A stretch of 52,363 nt of DNA from Yoonia sediminilitoris (GTDB lineage: Bacteria > Pseudomonadota > Alphaproteobacteria > Rhodobacterales > Rhodobacteraceae): positions 1 to 52,363 of the forward strand of contig NZ_QBUD01000019.1 in NCBI RefSeq assembly GCF_003058085.1. Reading direction: 5' to 3'. The position numbers were made by a program, and so were the translations under genes. Shown here one piece after another: positions 8,405 to 17,172 of the stretch. The first letter of the stretch is position 1. The number at the start of each line of letters is the position of its first letter. A model generated the notes under the pieces. The model saw only the letters and a program-made list of their open reading frames with translations, had not been told where the DNA came from and did no database searches.

Positions 8405-9637
8405 TCACCTACGCCCAGCGACCGAAGCCTGATAGGCATCAAGTGCGCCAATCAGGTTCATCCCTGCAGGTCGTTCCGTCCGAGCGCACAGCTCTGTCCA
8501 GACCGCGCCGAATGGCAAATCTTTGATTTCTTCGGTCATGGTCAGGCGGGTTGTGAAATCCATGCTCTCCTCCGCCCTGCGCAAAGACCCCAAGGGCATC
8601 AAGAAGGCGCGCAAAAGAGCCTTTTGCATATTGCGCACACCGATGACCCAAGCCGCTGTCCGGCTGATCGTCGCATCAAAGAAATCGAGCCCTATATAGG
8701 TCCGCCCTAGCAGGTCGGCACTGACCAGTTCCTGCGCTATCTGCAGAACATCATCATTCTGCAAGATCACATGGTCACTGTCCCACCGCATTGGGCGACT
8801 GACATGGAGCAGGATTTCATCAACGGACAAAGCGACAGATGACAGCTTGTCGGCCACATTCTCAGTTGGGTGGAAGTGACCCATATCGAGGCAGAGCGCA
8901 ATTCCGCGACGGATCGCGTAGCCCATGTAGAACTCATGGCTGCCGACGGTGCAGGCTTCGACCCCGATACCAAAGAGTTTGCTTTCAACCGCGTCGCGCA
9001 TTTTTGGCTGATCTTCTTTGATGACCTTGTCGAGCGACAGTTCCAGCCGAGACCGCGCCGCCATGCGGTCAATCGGCGTATCTTTATACCCATCGGGCAC
9101 CCAGATGTTGTTGACGCAAGGGCTGCCCAGCTCGTCTCCGATCTGATTTGCAATCTCGCGGCTTCGCTTACCATGCTCAATCCAGAAATCGCGGACTCCC
9201 TCGTCAGGATGGCTGAGCGTCAGGTTATCGTCAGCCTTGGCATGGGCAAAAAAGGTTGGGTTGAAGTCCAGTCCAACCCCTTGCGCCTTGGCCCAATCGA
9301 CCCAAGGGGCGAAATGGCTGTATTCGATTTCGTCACGGTCAGGCGTTTTATCCGTATCCAAATAGATCGCATGCAGGTTCAGACGATGTGCCCCTGGGAT
9401 CATGGAATAGGCAAACTCTAGATCCGCTCGCAGCTCATCAGGCGTGCGAGCCCGGCCAGGGTGATTGCCCGTTGCCTGAATGCCGCCGCCGGATGAACCA
9501 GAGCGCTTTTCGAATCCAACCACATCGTCGCCCTGCCAACAATGCATCGAAATGGCGATTTTTAGCGTGGCCTCTATCGCAGCATCCGCATCGACGCCCC
9601 ATTCGGCATATTGTGCTTTTGCAGTATCATAGCTCAT
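8405..9637 (-). CDS. rhaA: L-rhamnose isomerase
   Basis: A 410-residue enzyme converting L-rhamnose to L-rhamnulose, in the cytosol, with two divalent metal ions. It aligns from memory with E. coli RhaA (419 residues) over its length. Landmarks are SMHCWQGDDV at 30-39, GGIQATGN, RLNLHAIYLD, DAVESKLFGIG, CLDMGHFHPTE, LLHVSRPMRWDSDHV and IGLDFFDA, which carry the metal-binding Glu, Asp and His residues of the family. It is downstream of the aldolase/dehydrogenase gene by 138 bases. This is the E. coli-type enzyme, not the RhaI type of rhizobia. Confidence 0.96.
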   Translation of the reverse strand: MSYDTAKAQYAEWGVDADAAIEATLKIAISMHCWQGDDVVGFEKRSGSSGGGIQATGNHPGRARTPDELRADLEFAYSMIPGAHRLNLHAIYLDTDKTPDRDEIEYSHFAPWVDWAKAQGVGLDFNPTFFAHAKADDNLTLSHPDEGVRDFWIEHGKRSREIANQIGDELGSPCVNNIWVPDGYKDTPIDRMAARSRLELSLDKVIKEDQPKMRDAVESKLFGIGVEACTVGSHEFYMGYAIRRGIALCLDMGHFHPTENVADKLSSVALSVDEILLHVSRPMRWDSDHVILQNDDVLQIAQELVSADLLGRTYIGLDFFDATISRTAAWVIGVRNMQKALLRAFLMPLGSLRRAEESMDFTTRLTMTEEIKDLPFGAVWTELCARTERPAGMNLIGALDAYQASVAGRR

Positions 9638-9775
9638 TGGTATGGTCCTCCCGTTCCACGAAACGTTGTCCGTCCATTTGTTGCCTGGCCAAGGCCTTAG
9701 GCGCTCTCCTCAGTTGCGCCGGTTGTGAAATTTGCTGGCGGGGTCAGCCGTGGCCAACCCCACCCGCTGGGAGGA

Positions 9776-11878
9776 TCACCGGGTGAAGGCTTCTTTGTTG
9801 CCCGCATCTACGTTGATGATGTTACCTGTCGATTTGGCCGACAGGTCAGATGCGAGGAAGAATGCCGCCTCTGCAATATCTTCTGGCAGAACGGACCGCT
9901 TCAGCATCGACCGCTGACGGTACATTTCCTCAAGACCTTCTTTGTCGGTCCCATAGGTGCCTGCGCGTTGGTCCAGCCACTCGCCTTCCCAAATCTTCGA
10001 TCCCCGCAAAACCGCATCCGGGTTCACGACGTTGACACGAATGCCGCCTTCTGCGCCTTCCAGCGCGAGGCAGCGGGCCAGATGGATTTCAGAGGCTTTG
10101 GCTGTGCAATAGGCCGAAGCGTTAGGCGAAGCCGCAAGGCCGTTTTTGGAGGCCACAAAGACAATCGCACCGCCCATATCCTGCACGCGCATCAGCTTGA
10201 ACGCTTCGCGGCTGACAAGGAAATACCCGGTGCTCAGAATGTCCAAATTCTTGGACCACAACGCCAGCGAGGTTTCTTCAACCGGCGCGGACGACGCGAT
10301 CCCGGCATTGGACACCAGAATATCAAGCCCACCAAATTCCACAGATGTCTCCGCCATGGCCGCAGCGACGGCACCCTCATCCGTGACATTCATCTCAACG
10401 CTGCGCACCACATCGCCACCAAACTGCGCGGCCAATGCCTCGACCGTTGTGGCAAGCCCATCAGCGTTGATATCGACCAGCATGACACAGGCACCTTCGG
10501 ACAGGTATTTGATCGCTGTCGCCGTACCAATTCCGCCAGCGCCACCAGTCACCAGCGCCACACGGCCCGCTAGAGATTTGGGCTTGGGCATGCGCTGCAG
10601 CTTAGCCTCTTCCAGCAACCAATATTCGATATCGAATGCTTCTTGCTCTGGCAGGCCAACATATTCCGACACAGCTGACGCACCACGCATCACGTTGATG
10701 GCATTGACGTAGAACTCGCCACCGATCCGAGCTGTCGCCTTGTCCTTAGCAAAGGTAATCATACCAACGCCGGGCACCAAATAAACCACTGCATTGGGGT
10801 CACGCAGTGCCGGACTATTGTCGTGCTTGCACCGCTCGTAATAGGCCGCATAGTCGTCGCGATAAGTAGCGATCTGCGCTGGCAGACCTTCCATCACCTC
10901 ATCCAGATTGCCTTTGGCCGGATCAAAGTCGACAACGAGAGGGCGGATTTTTGTGCGCAGGAAATGGTCGGGGCAAGACGTGCCAAGAGCCGCCAAAGGC
11001 TCCATGTTCTGACTATTCACAAATTCCAAAACCGCATCGCTGTCATTGAAATGGCCGACCATATGCTGGTTGCCGCCGACAAATCCGCGAATGGCGGGCA
11101 TCAGACTCGCTGCTACAGCGCGACGAGCGTCCACGTCCAAGCTCTCATGCTTGGCTCCACCAAAGACGGCAACGCCTTCGGATTTTTGCGCCAGCCACTC
11201 GGTCGCCTGATTGATGACGTTAATCGTCATGTCATAACAGGCTTTGGCGTCGTCAGCCCAAGTGAACAGACCATGGCTTTCCAGAACAACGCCATCCGCA
11301 TCAGGGTTTTCACGGCAGAATTTATCCAACCAAAGACCCAATTCATAGCCCGGCTTCTTCCATGGCAACCAACCGATCTTGTCGCCAAAAATCTCTTGCG
11401 TCAGATCTTTGGAGTTTTTCGAGGCCGCAATTGCAATAATCGCATCGGCATGGACGTGATCCACATGTTTGCGGGGCACATAGGCATGCAACGGCGTATC
11501 TATCGAAGCCGCGCGCGGGTTCAGCTTAAAGGTACAATGCGGCAGATAGCCTACCATCTCATCCTCAAACTCCACTCCGCGATAAAGCGATTTCAGCGCC
11601 TGAAGCTTGTCCATATACAGCGTCGCAAAGCCGTCCATTTTGATGGACCCAATGTCACCGCCAGAGCCTTTGACCCAAAGAACCTCGGTCGCTTCACCGG
11701 TCAGCGGATCAATCTCCAACACTTTTGCGGAAGTGTTGCCGCCACCGTAGTTGGTGACGCGTTTATCGGAACCCAATACGTTCGAACGATACAGAAGCAA
11801 CTCGGATTCGCTCATCCCGGATGCAACAGACGCATCCCAGCGATTGTCCAGCAAGTTAATCTCAACATCGGTTGACAT
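9776..11878 (-). CDS. rhaD: bifunctional rhamnulose-1-phosphate aldolase / lactaldehyde dehydrogenase (SDR)
   Basis: A 700-residue fusion. Residues 1 to about 400 are a class II aldolase with zinc ligands in HVHADAI (H141, H143) and ESHGLF (H202). They cleave L-rhamnulose-1-phosphate to DHAP and L-lactaldehyde. Residues about 437-700 are a short-chain dehydrogenase with TGGAGGIG (444-451), NAG (525-527) and the catalytic Y590-x3-K594, expected to oxidise lactaldehyde to lactate. The same fusion is known as RhaEW in Bacillus. The start at 11878 is preceded by GGGAGG; a longer frame from 11923 lacks a site. It heads the minus-strand catabolic set and is divergent from the kinase. Confidence 0.94.
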   Translation of the reverse strand: MSTDVEINLLDNRWDASVASGMSESELLLYRSNVLGSDKRVTNYGGGNTSAKVLEIDPLTGEATEVLWVKGSGGDIGSIKMDGFATLYMDKLQALKSLYRGVEFEDEMVGYLPHCTFKLNPRAASIDTPLHAYVPRKHVDHVHADAIIAIAASKNSKDLTQEIFGDKIGWLPWKKPGYELGLWLDKFCRENPDADGVVLESHGLFTWADDAKACYDMTINVINQATEWLAQKSEGVAVFGGAKHESLDVDARRAVAASLMPAIRGFVGGNQHMVGHFNDSDAVLEFVNSQNMEPLAALGTSCPDHFLRTKIRPLVVDFDPAKGNLDEVMEGLPAQIATYRDDYAAYYERCKHDNSPALRDPNAVVYLVPGVGMITFAKDKATARIGGEFYVNAINVMRGASAVSEYVGLPEQEAFDIEYWLLEEAKLQRMPKPKSLAGRVALVTGGAGGIGTATAIKYLSEGACVMLVDINADGLATTVEALAAQFGGDVVRSVEMNVTDEGAVAAAMAETSVEFGGLDILVSNAGIASSAPVEETSLALWSKNLDILSTGYFLVSREAFKLMRVQDMGGAIVFVASKNGLAASPNASAYCTAKASEIHLARCLALEGAEGGIRVNVVNPDAVLRGSKIWEGEWLDQRAGTYGTDKEGLEEMYRQRSMLKRSVLPEDIAEAAFFLASDLSAKSTGNIINVDAGNKEAFTR

Positions 11879-11949
11879 GCCATATCCTCCCAAAATCTCG
11901 GCGTTGAAACTGCCTTGCGGCATTCAGGCTGAGCCGGTCAACAAAAAGA

Positions 11950-11962
11950 GATCTCGGAGATC
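11950..11962. promoter_or_regulatory. perfect 6+1+6 inverted repeat in the rhaD-kinase divergent promoter region
   Basis: GATCTCGGAGATC lies midway between two divergent gene starts (11878 and 12052). The position suits an operator that could serve both promoters. The binding protein is not known; AraC-type regulators more often use direct repeats, so the link to the AraC protein is open. Confidence 0.35.
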
Positions 11963-12051
11963 ATTATGTGTATGTGTTTGATCGAATGCGAGGGCTTATG
12001 CTTTGTCATAACAAGTGGCGCGGGATCGAAGCCGCAACGGGAGGACAATCA

Positions 12052-13431
12052 ATGCGCTCAAACATAGCGGTCATAGATATAGGCAAAACAAACGTCAAAT
12101 TGGCGTTAGTTTCTGCGGATCAACTCGAAGAGATCGCGGTCATTACACGCCCAAACACCGTTCTCCCCAGTCCGCCATGGCCGCATTTCGACATTGACGG
12201 ACATTGGCAATTCTTGAAGGCCGGACTGCGAGAATTTCATGCGCAATATGGAATCAAGGCCATCACCACGACGACCCATGGCGCCTGTTGCGCACTATTG
12301 GATGCCGATGGGGCCTTGGCCGCGCCTGTCCTAGACTACGAGCATACTGGGCCTGACGCATTGGCGTCAGACTACGATCAACTGCGCCCTGCGTTCGAAC
12401 AAACAGGGTCCCCGCGCTTGCCTATGGGCCTTAACCTTGGGGCACAGTTGCACTGGATGTTTGCCACTGATCCTAGCCTAAAGGCGCGGACCGCGCAGAT
12501 CGTGACCTATCCGCAATTCTGGGGCCATATGCTGACGGGTAAAGGCGCTGTCGATGTGACGTCTCTGGGGTGCCACACAGACTTGTGGAACCCCCATATG
12601 CGGGCTTTTTCTGATCTTCCGAAAACTTTGGGTATCGAGACGCTTTTTGCGCCTGTGCGCAAACCATCTGATATGTTGGGCCACTTGTTGCACGAGGTCG
12701 CCCAGGAAACAGGACTGCCCGAAACCACGCCGGTCTATTGCGGTATCCACGATTCAAACGCGTCACTCTATGCCAAGCTCGTAAACACAATTGCGCCGTT
12801 CAGCGTAGTGTCCACGGGCACATGGGTCATTACGATGGCGGTTGGCAGCACGATACCGACACTGGACCCCGCAAAAGACACTTTGATCAACGTCAATGCA
12901 TTCGGCGATCCGGTGCCGTCTGCCCGCTTTATGGGCGGGCGCGAGCATGACATCTTGATTTCAGGCCAATTTTCGGAACCAACGGAAGCGGACGTCAAGA
13001 GCGTTTTGGCCGATGGCGTGATGCTGATGCCAGCGGTCGTGCCAGATAGCGGGCCCTTTCAAGGCCAGACACATAGATGGGTTGGCGACGAGCCCGAACT
13101 CGGTAGTGGGCGCCGTACCGCAGCAGTAGCGCTATATTTGGCCCTCATGATTGATCAACAACTTGCGATGATCGGCCATAACGGTGCAATTCATATCGAA
13201 GGACCGTTCGCGCGAAACGCGACACTACTTCAAGCGTTAGCTATTTTTTGCAAATGCCCGATCATCTACTCTCGTAACACGACCGGTACAAGTGTCGGCG
13301 CGGCGTTGCTAGTCCAAGATCGGGAAGAACCGGTTCATCACCTGATTGAGATTTCTGCGTCTTGGCAGGAAATTGCAGAGGTCTATGCAGCCAAATGGCT
13401 AAGAAATGTCCACAATACCTTTGCTGACTGA
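12052..13431 (+). CDS. FGGY-family carbohydrate kinase, probable L-rhamnulokinase
   Basis: A 459-residue sugar kinase. The FGGY N-terminal phosphate loop is DIGKTNVKL (9-17). The middle shows TTHGACCALLD and YPQFWGHMLTG, and the ATPase-core motif VVSTGTWVITM is present. Context predicts phosphorylation of L-rhamnulose to the 1-phosphate between isomerase and aldolase. From sequence alone fuculokinase or another ketose kinase is possible. The ATG at 12052 follows GGGAGGACAATCA; the frame is open to 11968 but has no better site. It is transcribed away from the aldolase gene. The next 344 bases contain no gene. Confidence 0.88.
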   Translation: MRSNIAVIDIGKTNVKLALVSADQLEEIAVITRPNTVLPSPPWPHFDIDGHWQFLKAGLREFHAQYGIKAITTTTHGACCALLDADGALAAPVLDYEHTGPDALASDYDQLRPAFEQTGSPRLPMGLNLGAQLHWMFATDPSLKARTAQIVTYPQFWGHMLTGKGAVDVTSLGCHTDLWNPHMRAFSDLPKTLGIETLFAPVRKPSDMLGHLLHEVAQETGLPETTPVYCGIHDSNASLYAKLVNTIAPFSVVSTGTWVITMAVGSTIPTLDPAKDTLINVNAFGDPVPSARFMGGREHDILISGQFSEPTEADVKSVLADGVMLMPAVVPDSGPFQGQTHRWVGDEPELGSGRRTAAVALYLALMIDQQLAMIGHNGAIHIEGPFARNATLLQALAIFCKCPIIYSRNTTGTSVGAALLVQDREEPVHHLIEISASWQEIAEVYAAKWLRNVHNTFAD

Positions 13432-13775
13432 GATGCAAGCGGCATAATTCGGGCAGAAAAGTAGGGCCAGTTGGACAGGAAAGCAAAGAAAAAGGTGTCC
13501 CTTCATGGTCTCGACAAATTTTCATTCAATTGGGAGCTTTCGATAGCTTGGCGAGGCCGCCAAATATCCACTTTGGAATTCCCGATGGTGTCCAACCTAT
13601 CGTAGATTTTCCATTCGAGAGACCAGGGTCTCATTCGATTCCCAAATGCATGAACCTCATACAGCCCATTCTAATAACGAACCTATCAACTCGATTTGTT
13701 CGACGCCACTCCTCGCCGAGCGGCGGATTTCATTGCTGCATCGAAGGCACGGTCTGGTAATGCTGCGTCGTAGCG
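13432..13775. other. gene-free stretch downstream of the sugar kinase
   Basis: No credible coding frame, RNA gene or terminator is visible. The last 70 bases, read on the minus strand, directly follow the stop of the IS630-type relic and may be the noncoding end of that element. Confidence 0.4.
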
Positions 13776-14052
13776 CTAGTGGATTGTCTCCAACGCTTGG
13801 AACCCTCTGTTTCGGGCGGCGATGATTTCGTCGGGATCAGCGCGCCAGATGAATGGCTTTGCCTCGGTTTCGTTGTGTTCGGCGATGAAGCGGTTGATGG
13901 CGGCCTGAAGATCAACGAGCGAATGGAACACGCCGTGTTTCAGTCGGCGGCGCGAGAGCTTGGCGAAGAAGCCTTCTACCGCGTTCAGCCAGAAGCTTGA
14001 GGTCGGCGTGAAGTGGAACGTCCAGCGTGGATGACGGTCGAGCCAGCGCCAA
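13776..14052 (-). pseudogene. IS630-family transposase, C-terminal remnant
   Basis: The minus strand reads an uninterrupted 91-residue tail. It contains HFTPTSSFWLNAVEGFFAKLSRRRLK, with the last acidic residue of the DDE triad in WLNAVEGFF, and then AAINRFIAEHNETEAKPFIW, ending at TAG (13776-13778). This is the standard end of IS630-type transposases. The N-terminal two thirds are gone, and the frame is replaced at about 14053 by unrelated sequence. It marks an old insertion and deletion between the rhamnose and dihydroxyacetone-kinase clusters. Confidence 0.85.
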
Positions 14053-14540
14053 AACGGATGTCGAACTTGAACTGACTGGCGGCTATGATGGCATCAACGA
14101 TGGAATGGTGGAGACGCTGCCGCAAATGCAAATGAATGCTGCGTAAGAAATAGCTCCAACTGCCCGAGTCCGCTTAATATGCTCCCTTTGCGTACATTGG
14201 CCACGTTGCGAAAGAGCGGTTTGAATGATCGCTTTGACACCATCTGTTATGTTGCTCCGCAGCGGAATTGGTGCCGCACATGCGAGCAAATGCTGCATCA
14301 GCAATAGCCGCACCTGCGCAAGTCCGGATTGTCCGCATCTTACAAGTTTGCGCGCAGCGCAGCGAAAGGCGATACTTCTTGAACCGGCCACTCGTGGCTT
14401 ATGCAGCGAATGCTACAGAAGAGCCCAGTTTGCAATTTTCTGTTTCGCAGCGAATGCCTGCCCTAACATCCAAATCAATTGAATTTCAGGCATAGGAATG
14501 GCCAAAGATACAATTCGTCGGAGTCAAAAAAACTTGCGCT
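14053..14540. repeat. gene-free stretch: unknown ORF tail and intergenic repeat (copy 2)
   Basis: Right after the IS630 relic the plus strand shows about 32 codons ending at TAA near 14144 (TGGYDGINDGMVETLPQMQM). This looks like the tail of a lost gene that I do not recognise. About 14325-14470 matches 24635-24760. Shared parts are GTCCGCATCTTAC, GCAGCGAA, GAAGAGCCCA and an AATTTT stretch next to TTCGC. No terminator was recognised for the kinase gene that ends at 14541. Confidence 0.4.
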
Positions 14541-16163
14541 CTACGTTCCAGCAAGATGCTCGAACAAAAGCGCAACTGCTTCTGCACCAGGATCCACGTG
14601 CCCTTCCAATTGATCGGCATTGATGTAAGTAGCGCGCCCAGCTTTTGCTTGCGTCAGAGTTGCCGTATATTTCGCTCCTTTGCGAGCTGCGTCAGCTGCG
14701 GGTCGCAAACCGCCCTTGAGGCCTTCCAGAGCAGGCGCAAGTGCGTCAATCATAGTTCTGTCACCTGGGTTTGCTCCCCCGATTTGCCGCATACGATCCA
14801 ACCCAGCAATCAAAGATTCACGCATTGGCAGCCCAGAAGATGAAGCGTCCCCTGCCGCCGCAAAGAAAATCGCCAGCAAAACACCGGATGATCCCCCCAT
14901 CGTTTGGCTGAGCTCTAGCCCAATCGCACGGTAAAGCTGTGTGTGATCGGCAAGCGGCAGGCTGTCCATTGCCTCGATAAGTGCGCGCGCGGCCGTAGCC
15001 AACGTCGACCCTGTGTCTCCATCACCCGATTTGGCATCCAGTAAATTCAGATCGTCTTCAGCGGCAATCAGAACTTTGCAGCATTCGGTAATAAAAGTCT
15101 TAGTTGATGCGTGCGGCGAGGCGGGGGCACGGATGGGCGAAAGCCCATCTGGCAACGGCACCGTATTAGGTGTTTGAACTGTTGTGCAGCCTGGCCAACC
15201 CGGTACGGCCACAGGGTGCTTCAGTAGCGCGTCATCGCCGTCTGACAGCTCCATCACCGACACAGAGAATCCATGCATATCAAGCGCCGTCATCATTGCA
15301 TCCGGGCCAATCAAAAGCTTGATATTGTCGCCAATGGCGGTTGCGAAAAGATCGTTTGTCAGTACAGACATCTCAAGTACCGAAGACCCACCAAGATTGT
15401 TCACAAGGGCCACATGAGGCGTTTTTGGCATGGTGGCCGCCAGTCTTTCAACGACTTGCGCCATCGCGTCTTTAGCACCCTTTGACGCGACCTGTTCGAC
15501 GCCAGCTTCGCCGTGAATGCCCAATCCCAATTCGGCCATACCCGGAGGAATTCGGTCTTCCTTGAGGGAACCCGGCACTATGCAAGTGTCCAGTGACATG
15601 CCGATGCTGCGACTCGCTTTGATGACCCGTTCTGCGGCCAAGGTGCAGGCTTCAAGGTTCGCTCCGTTCTCTGCCATCGCACCCGCGATCTTATGAACAA
15701 ACAGTGTTCCAGCAAGCCCGCGCGCTTGAGGCAGATCAGGAAGAGCGACATCGTCATCAACGATGACCATACTTACTTTGAGCCCAAAAGCGCGTGCCCT
15801 TTCAGCTGCAAGTCCAAAGTTTAACCGATCGCCAGTATAATTCTTGACGATAAGCAAACAGCCCGCAGGACCGGTGACCGCCAAGATACCAGCCAGCACT
15901 GCATCAACCGAAGGAGACGCAAAGACATCGCCGCAAACTGCCGCCGTCAACATCCCCTGCCCGACAAAGCCAACGTGTGCTGGTTCGTGACCGGACCCAC
16001 CGCCAGTGACCAAAGCAACCTTGGACTTGTCCCAATCGCTGCGCACAACCACCCGGATATGCGGGTACCCATCAAGCCGGGTCAATGTACCGCCCGAGGC
16101 TGCAATCGTGCCATCAATGGCATCGGTCACGATGTCTTCTTTGTTGTTGGTAAAATGCTTCAT
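14541..16163 (-). CDS. dihydroxyacetone kinase, fused DhaK-DhaL (ATP-dependent type)
   Basis: A 540-residue kinase. The DhaK domain (1 to about 330) has GGGSGHEP (54-61) and the His that binds the ketone covalently, H217 in LGIHGEAG. The DhaL domain (about 360-540) has the Mg-ATP acidic cluster in AKSGDGDTGST and the TMGGSSGVL loop. The fused form uses ATP rather than the PTS. The product would be DHAP, or a related ketose phosphate such as erythrulose phosphate. ATG 16163 is preceded by GGGGGGAAAAG. It is the last gene of the ABC transporter operon, starting 13 bases after the ATPase stop. No polyol dehydrogenase accompanies it, so the imported compound may itself be the ketose. Confidence 0.92.
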   Translation of the reverse strand: MKHFTNNKEDIVTDAIDGTIAASGGTLTRLDGYPHIRVVVRSDWDKSKVALVTGGGSGHEPAHVGFVGQGMLTAAVCGDVFASPSVDAVLAGILAVTGPAGCLLIVKNYTGDRLNFGLAAERARAFGLKVSMVIVDDDVALPDLPQARGLAGTLFVHKIAGAMAENGANLEACTLAAERVIKASRSIGMSLDTCIVPGSLKEDRIPPGMAELGLGIHGEAGVEQVASKGAKDAMAQVVERLAATMPKTPHVALVNNLGGSSVLEMSVLTNDLFATAIGDNIKLLIGPDAMMTALDMHGFSVSVMELSDGDDALLKHPVAVPGWPGCTTVQTPNTVPLPDGLSPIRAPASPHASTKTFITECCKVLIAAEDDLNLLDAKSGDGDTGSTLATAARALIEAMDSLPLADHTQLYRAIGLELSQTMGGSSGVLLAIFFAAAGDASSSGLPMRESLIAGLDRMRQIGGANPGDRTMIDALAPALEGLKGGLRPAADAARKGAKYTATLTQAKAGRATYINADQLEGHVDPGAEAVALLFEHLAGT

Positions 16164-16176
16164 CTTTTCCCCCCGG

Positions 16177-17172
16177 TCATGCAACGCGTGCGCCAGCAGC
16201 GTCGAAGTAATATGGATTTTCTGGCCGAATTTTCACGATATCACCGTGCTTAAGTTGGGTGTGAGCATCAGTGACGGTAATCAGCTCTTGGTCTTTGAAC
16301 GACAGATGCAGGCGCGTCTGATCGCCCAGATGTTCGACCCGTTTTACCATGCTGTCTTCGCCCTCGCCCTGCACAATATGTTCTGGCCTTAGCCCAATTG
16401 TCTTGGCACTTGCAGGAGCGCCGCCAAAGATCTCCGCAGGCAGCACATTGATACGCGGCTGGCCTAAACGACTGGCGGCGTAAACGCTGACAGGGTTTTC
16501 GTAAATCTCGCGCGGGCTGCCAAACTGGACTAGGCGCCCGTTGTCCAACACGCCAACATGGGTGGCCATTGTCATGGCTTCGATCTGGTCATGCGTCACG
16601 TAAAGCAGGGTCGCACCAGAATTCGCCTGAATGCTTTTTAACTCCACCCGCAAATCCGAGCGCAGTTTCGCATCCAGCGAGCTTAACGGTTCGTCCATCA
16701 GATAGACCGATGGATTGCGCACCAGTGCGCGCCCGATAGAAACGCGCTGCATCTCGCCACCGGACAATTCAGTCGCTTTGTTGTCCAGCTTGTGGCTGAT
16801 CTGCAAAACTTCGGCGACCTCGCCAACTTTGCGGTCGATCTCAGGTTTCGGCGTCCGCAAAACGGGCGATTTTAGCGGGAATTCAAGATTCTCGCGCACC
16901 GATAGATGCGGATAAAGCGAGTATTGCTGGAACACCATCGCTACATCGCGCTGAGCAGGTGTCATGCCCGACATGTCTTGCCCGCCAATGCTGACGCTTC
17001 CGCTGTCAGGTTTATCAAGCCCCGACACCATGCGCAGCGTCGTTGTCTTGCCCGCCCCGGTCGGCCCAAGCAGCACGACGAAAGACCCATCAGGCACCGT
17101 CATGGTCAGGTTTTCAAGCGCGATATCCTCGCCAAAGGTCTTTGAGACACCGGTTAAATTCACATCAGCCAT
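16177..17172 (-). CDS. CUT1-type ABC transporter ATP-binding protein (second of two)
   Basis: A 331-residue ATPase of the MalK/UgpC type with C-terminal TOBE-like region. Walker A is GPTGAGKTT (about 36-44), the Q-loop VFQQYSLYPHL, the signature LSGGEMQRVSIGRA and Walker B VYLMDEPLSSLDAK. The H-loop is in LLYVTHDQIEA. It overlaps the upstream ATPase gene by 8 bases, so the two are translationally coupled and probably form a heterodimer, as in glycerol-type ABC systems. Confidence 0.93.
   Translation of the reverse strand: MADVNLTGVSKTFGEDIALENLTMTVPDGSFVVLLGPTGAGKTTTLRMVSGLDKPDSGSVSIGGQDMSGMTPAQRDVAMVFQQYSLYPHLSVRENLEFPLKSPVLRTPKPEIDRKVGEVAEVLQISHKLDNKATELSGGEMQRVSIGRALVRNPSVYLMDEPLSSLDAKLRSDLRVELKSIQANSGATLLYVTHDQIEAMTMATHVGVLDNGRLVQFGSPREIYENPVSVYAASRLGQPRINVLPAEIFGGAPASAKTIGLRPEHIVQGEGEDSMVKRVEHLGDQTRLHLSFKDQELITVTDAHTQLKHGDIVKIRPENPYYFDAAGARVA

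Noticed and set aside
10823..11875. 350-codon frame on the plus strand opposite the aldolase/dehydrogenase
   Set aside because: It is antisense to a well-supported gene and has no family signature; it is a shadow of biased codon use.
5805..13468. Shared 13-mer AAAAGTAGGGCCA at 5805 and 13456 as a possible common operator
   Set aside because: Matches of this length are expected by chance in a window of this size, and the second site lies downstream of a gene.
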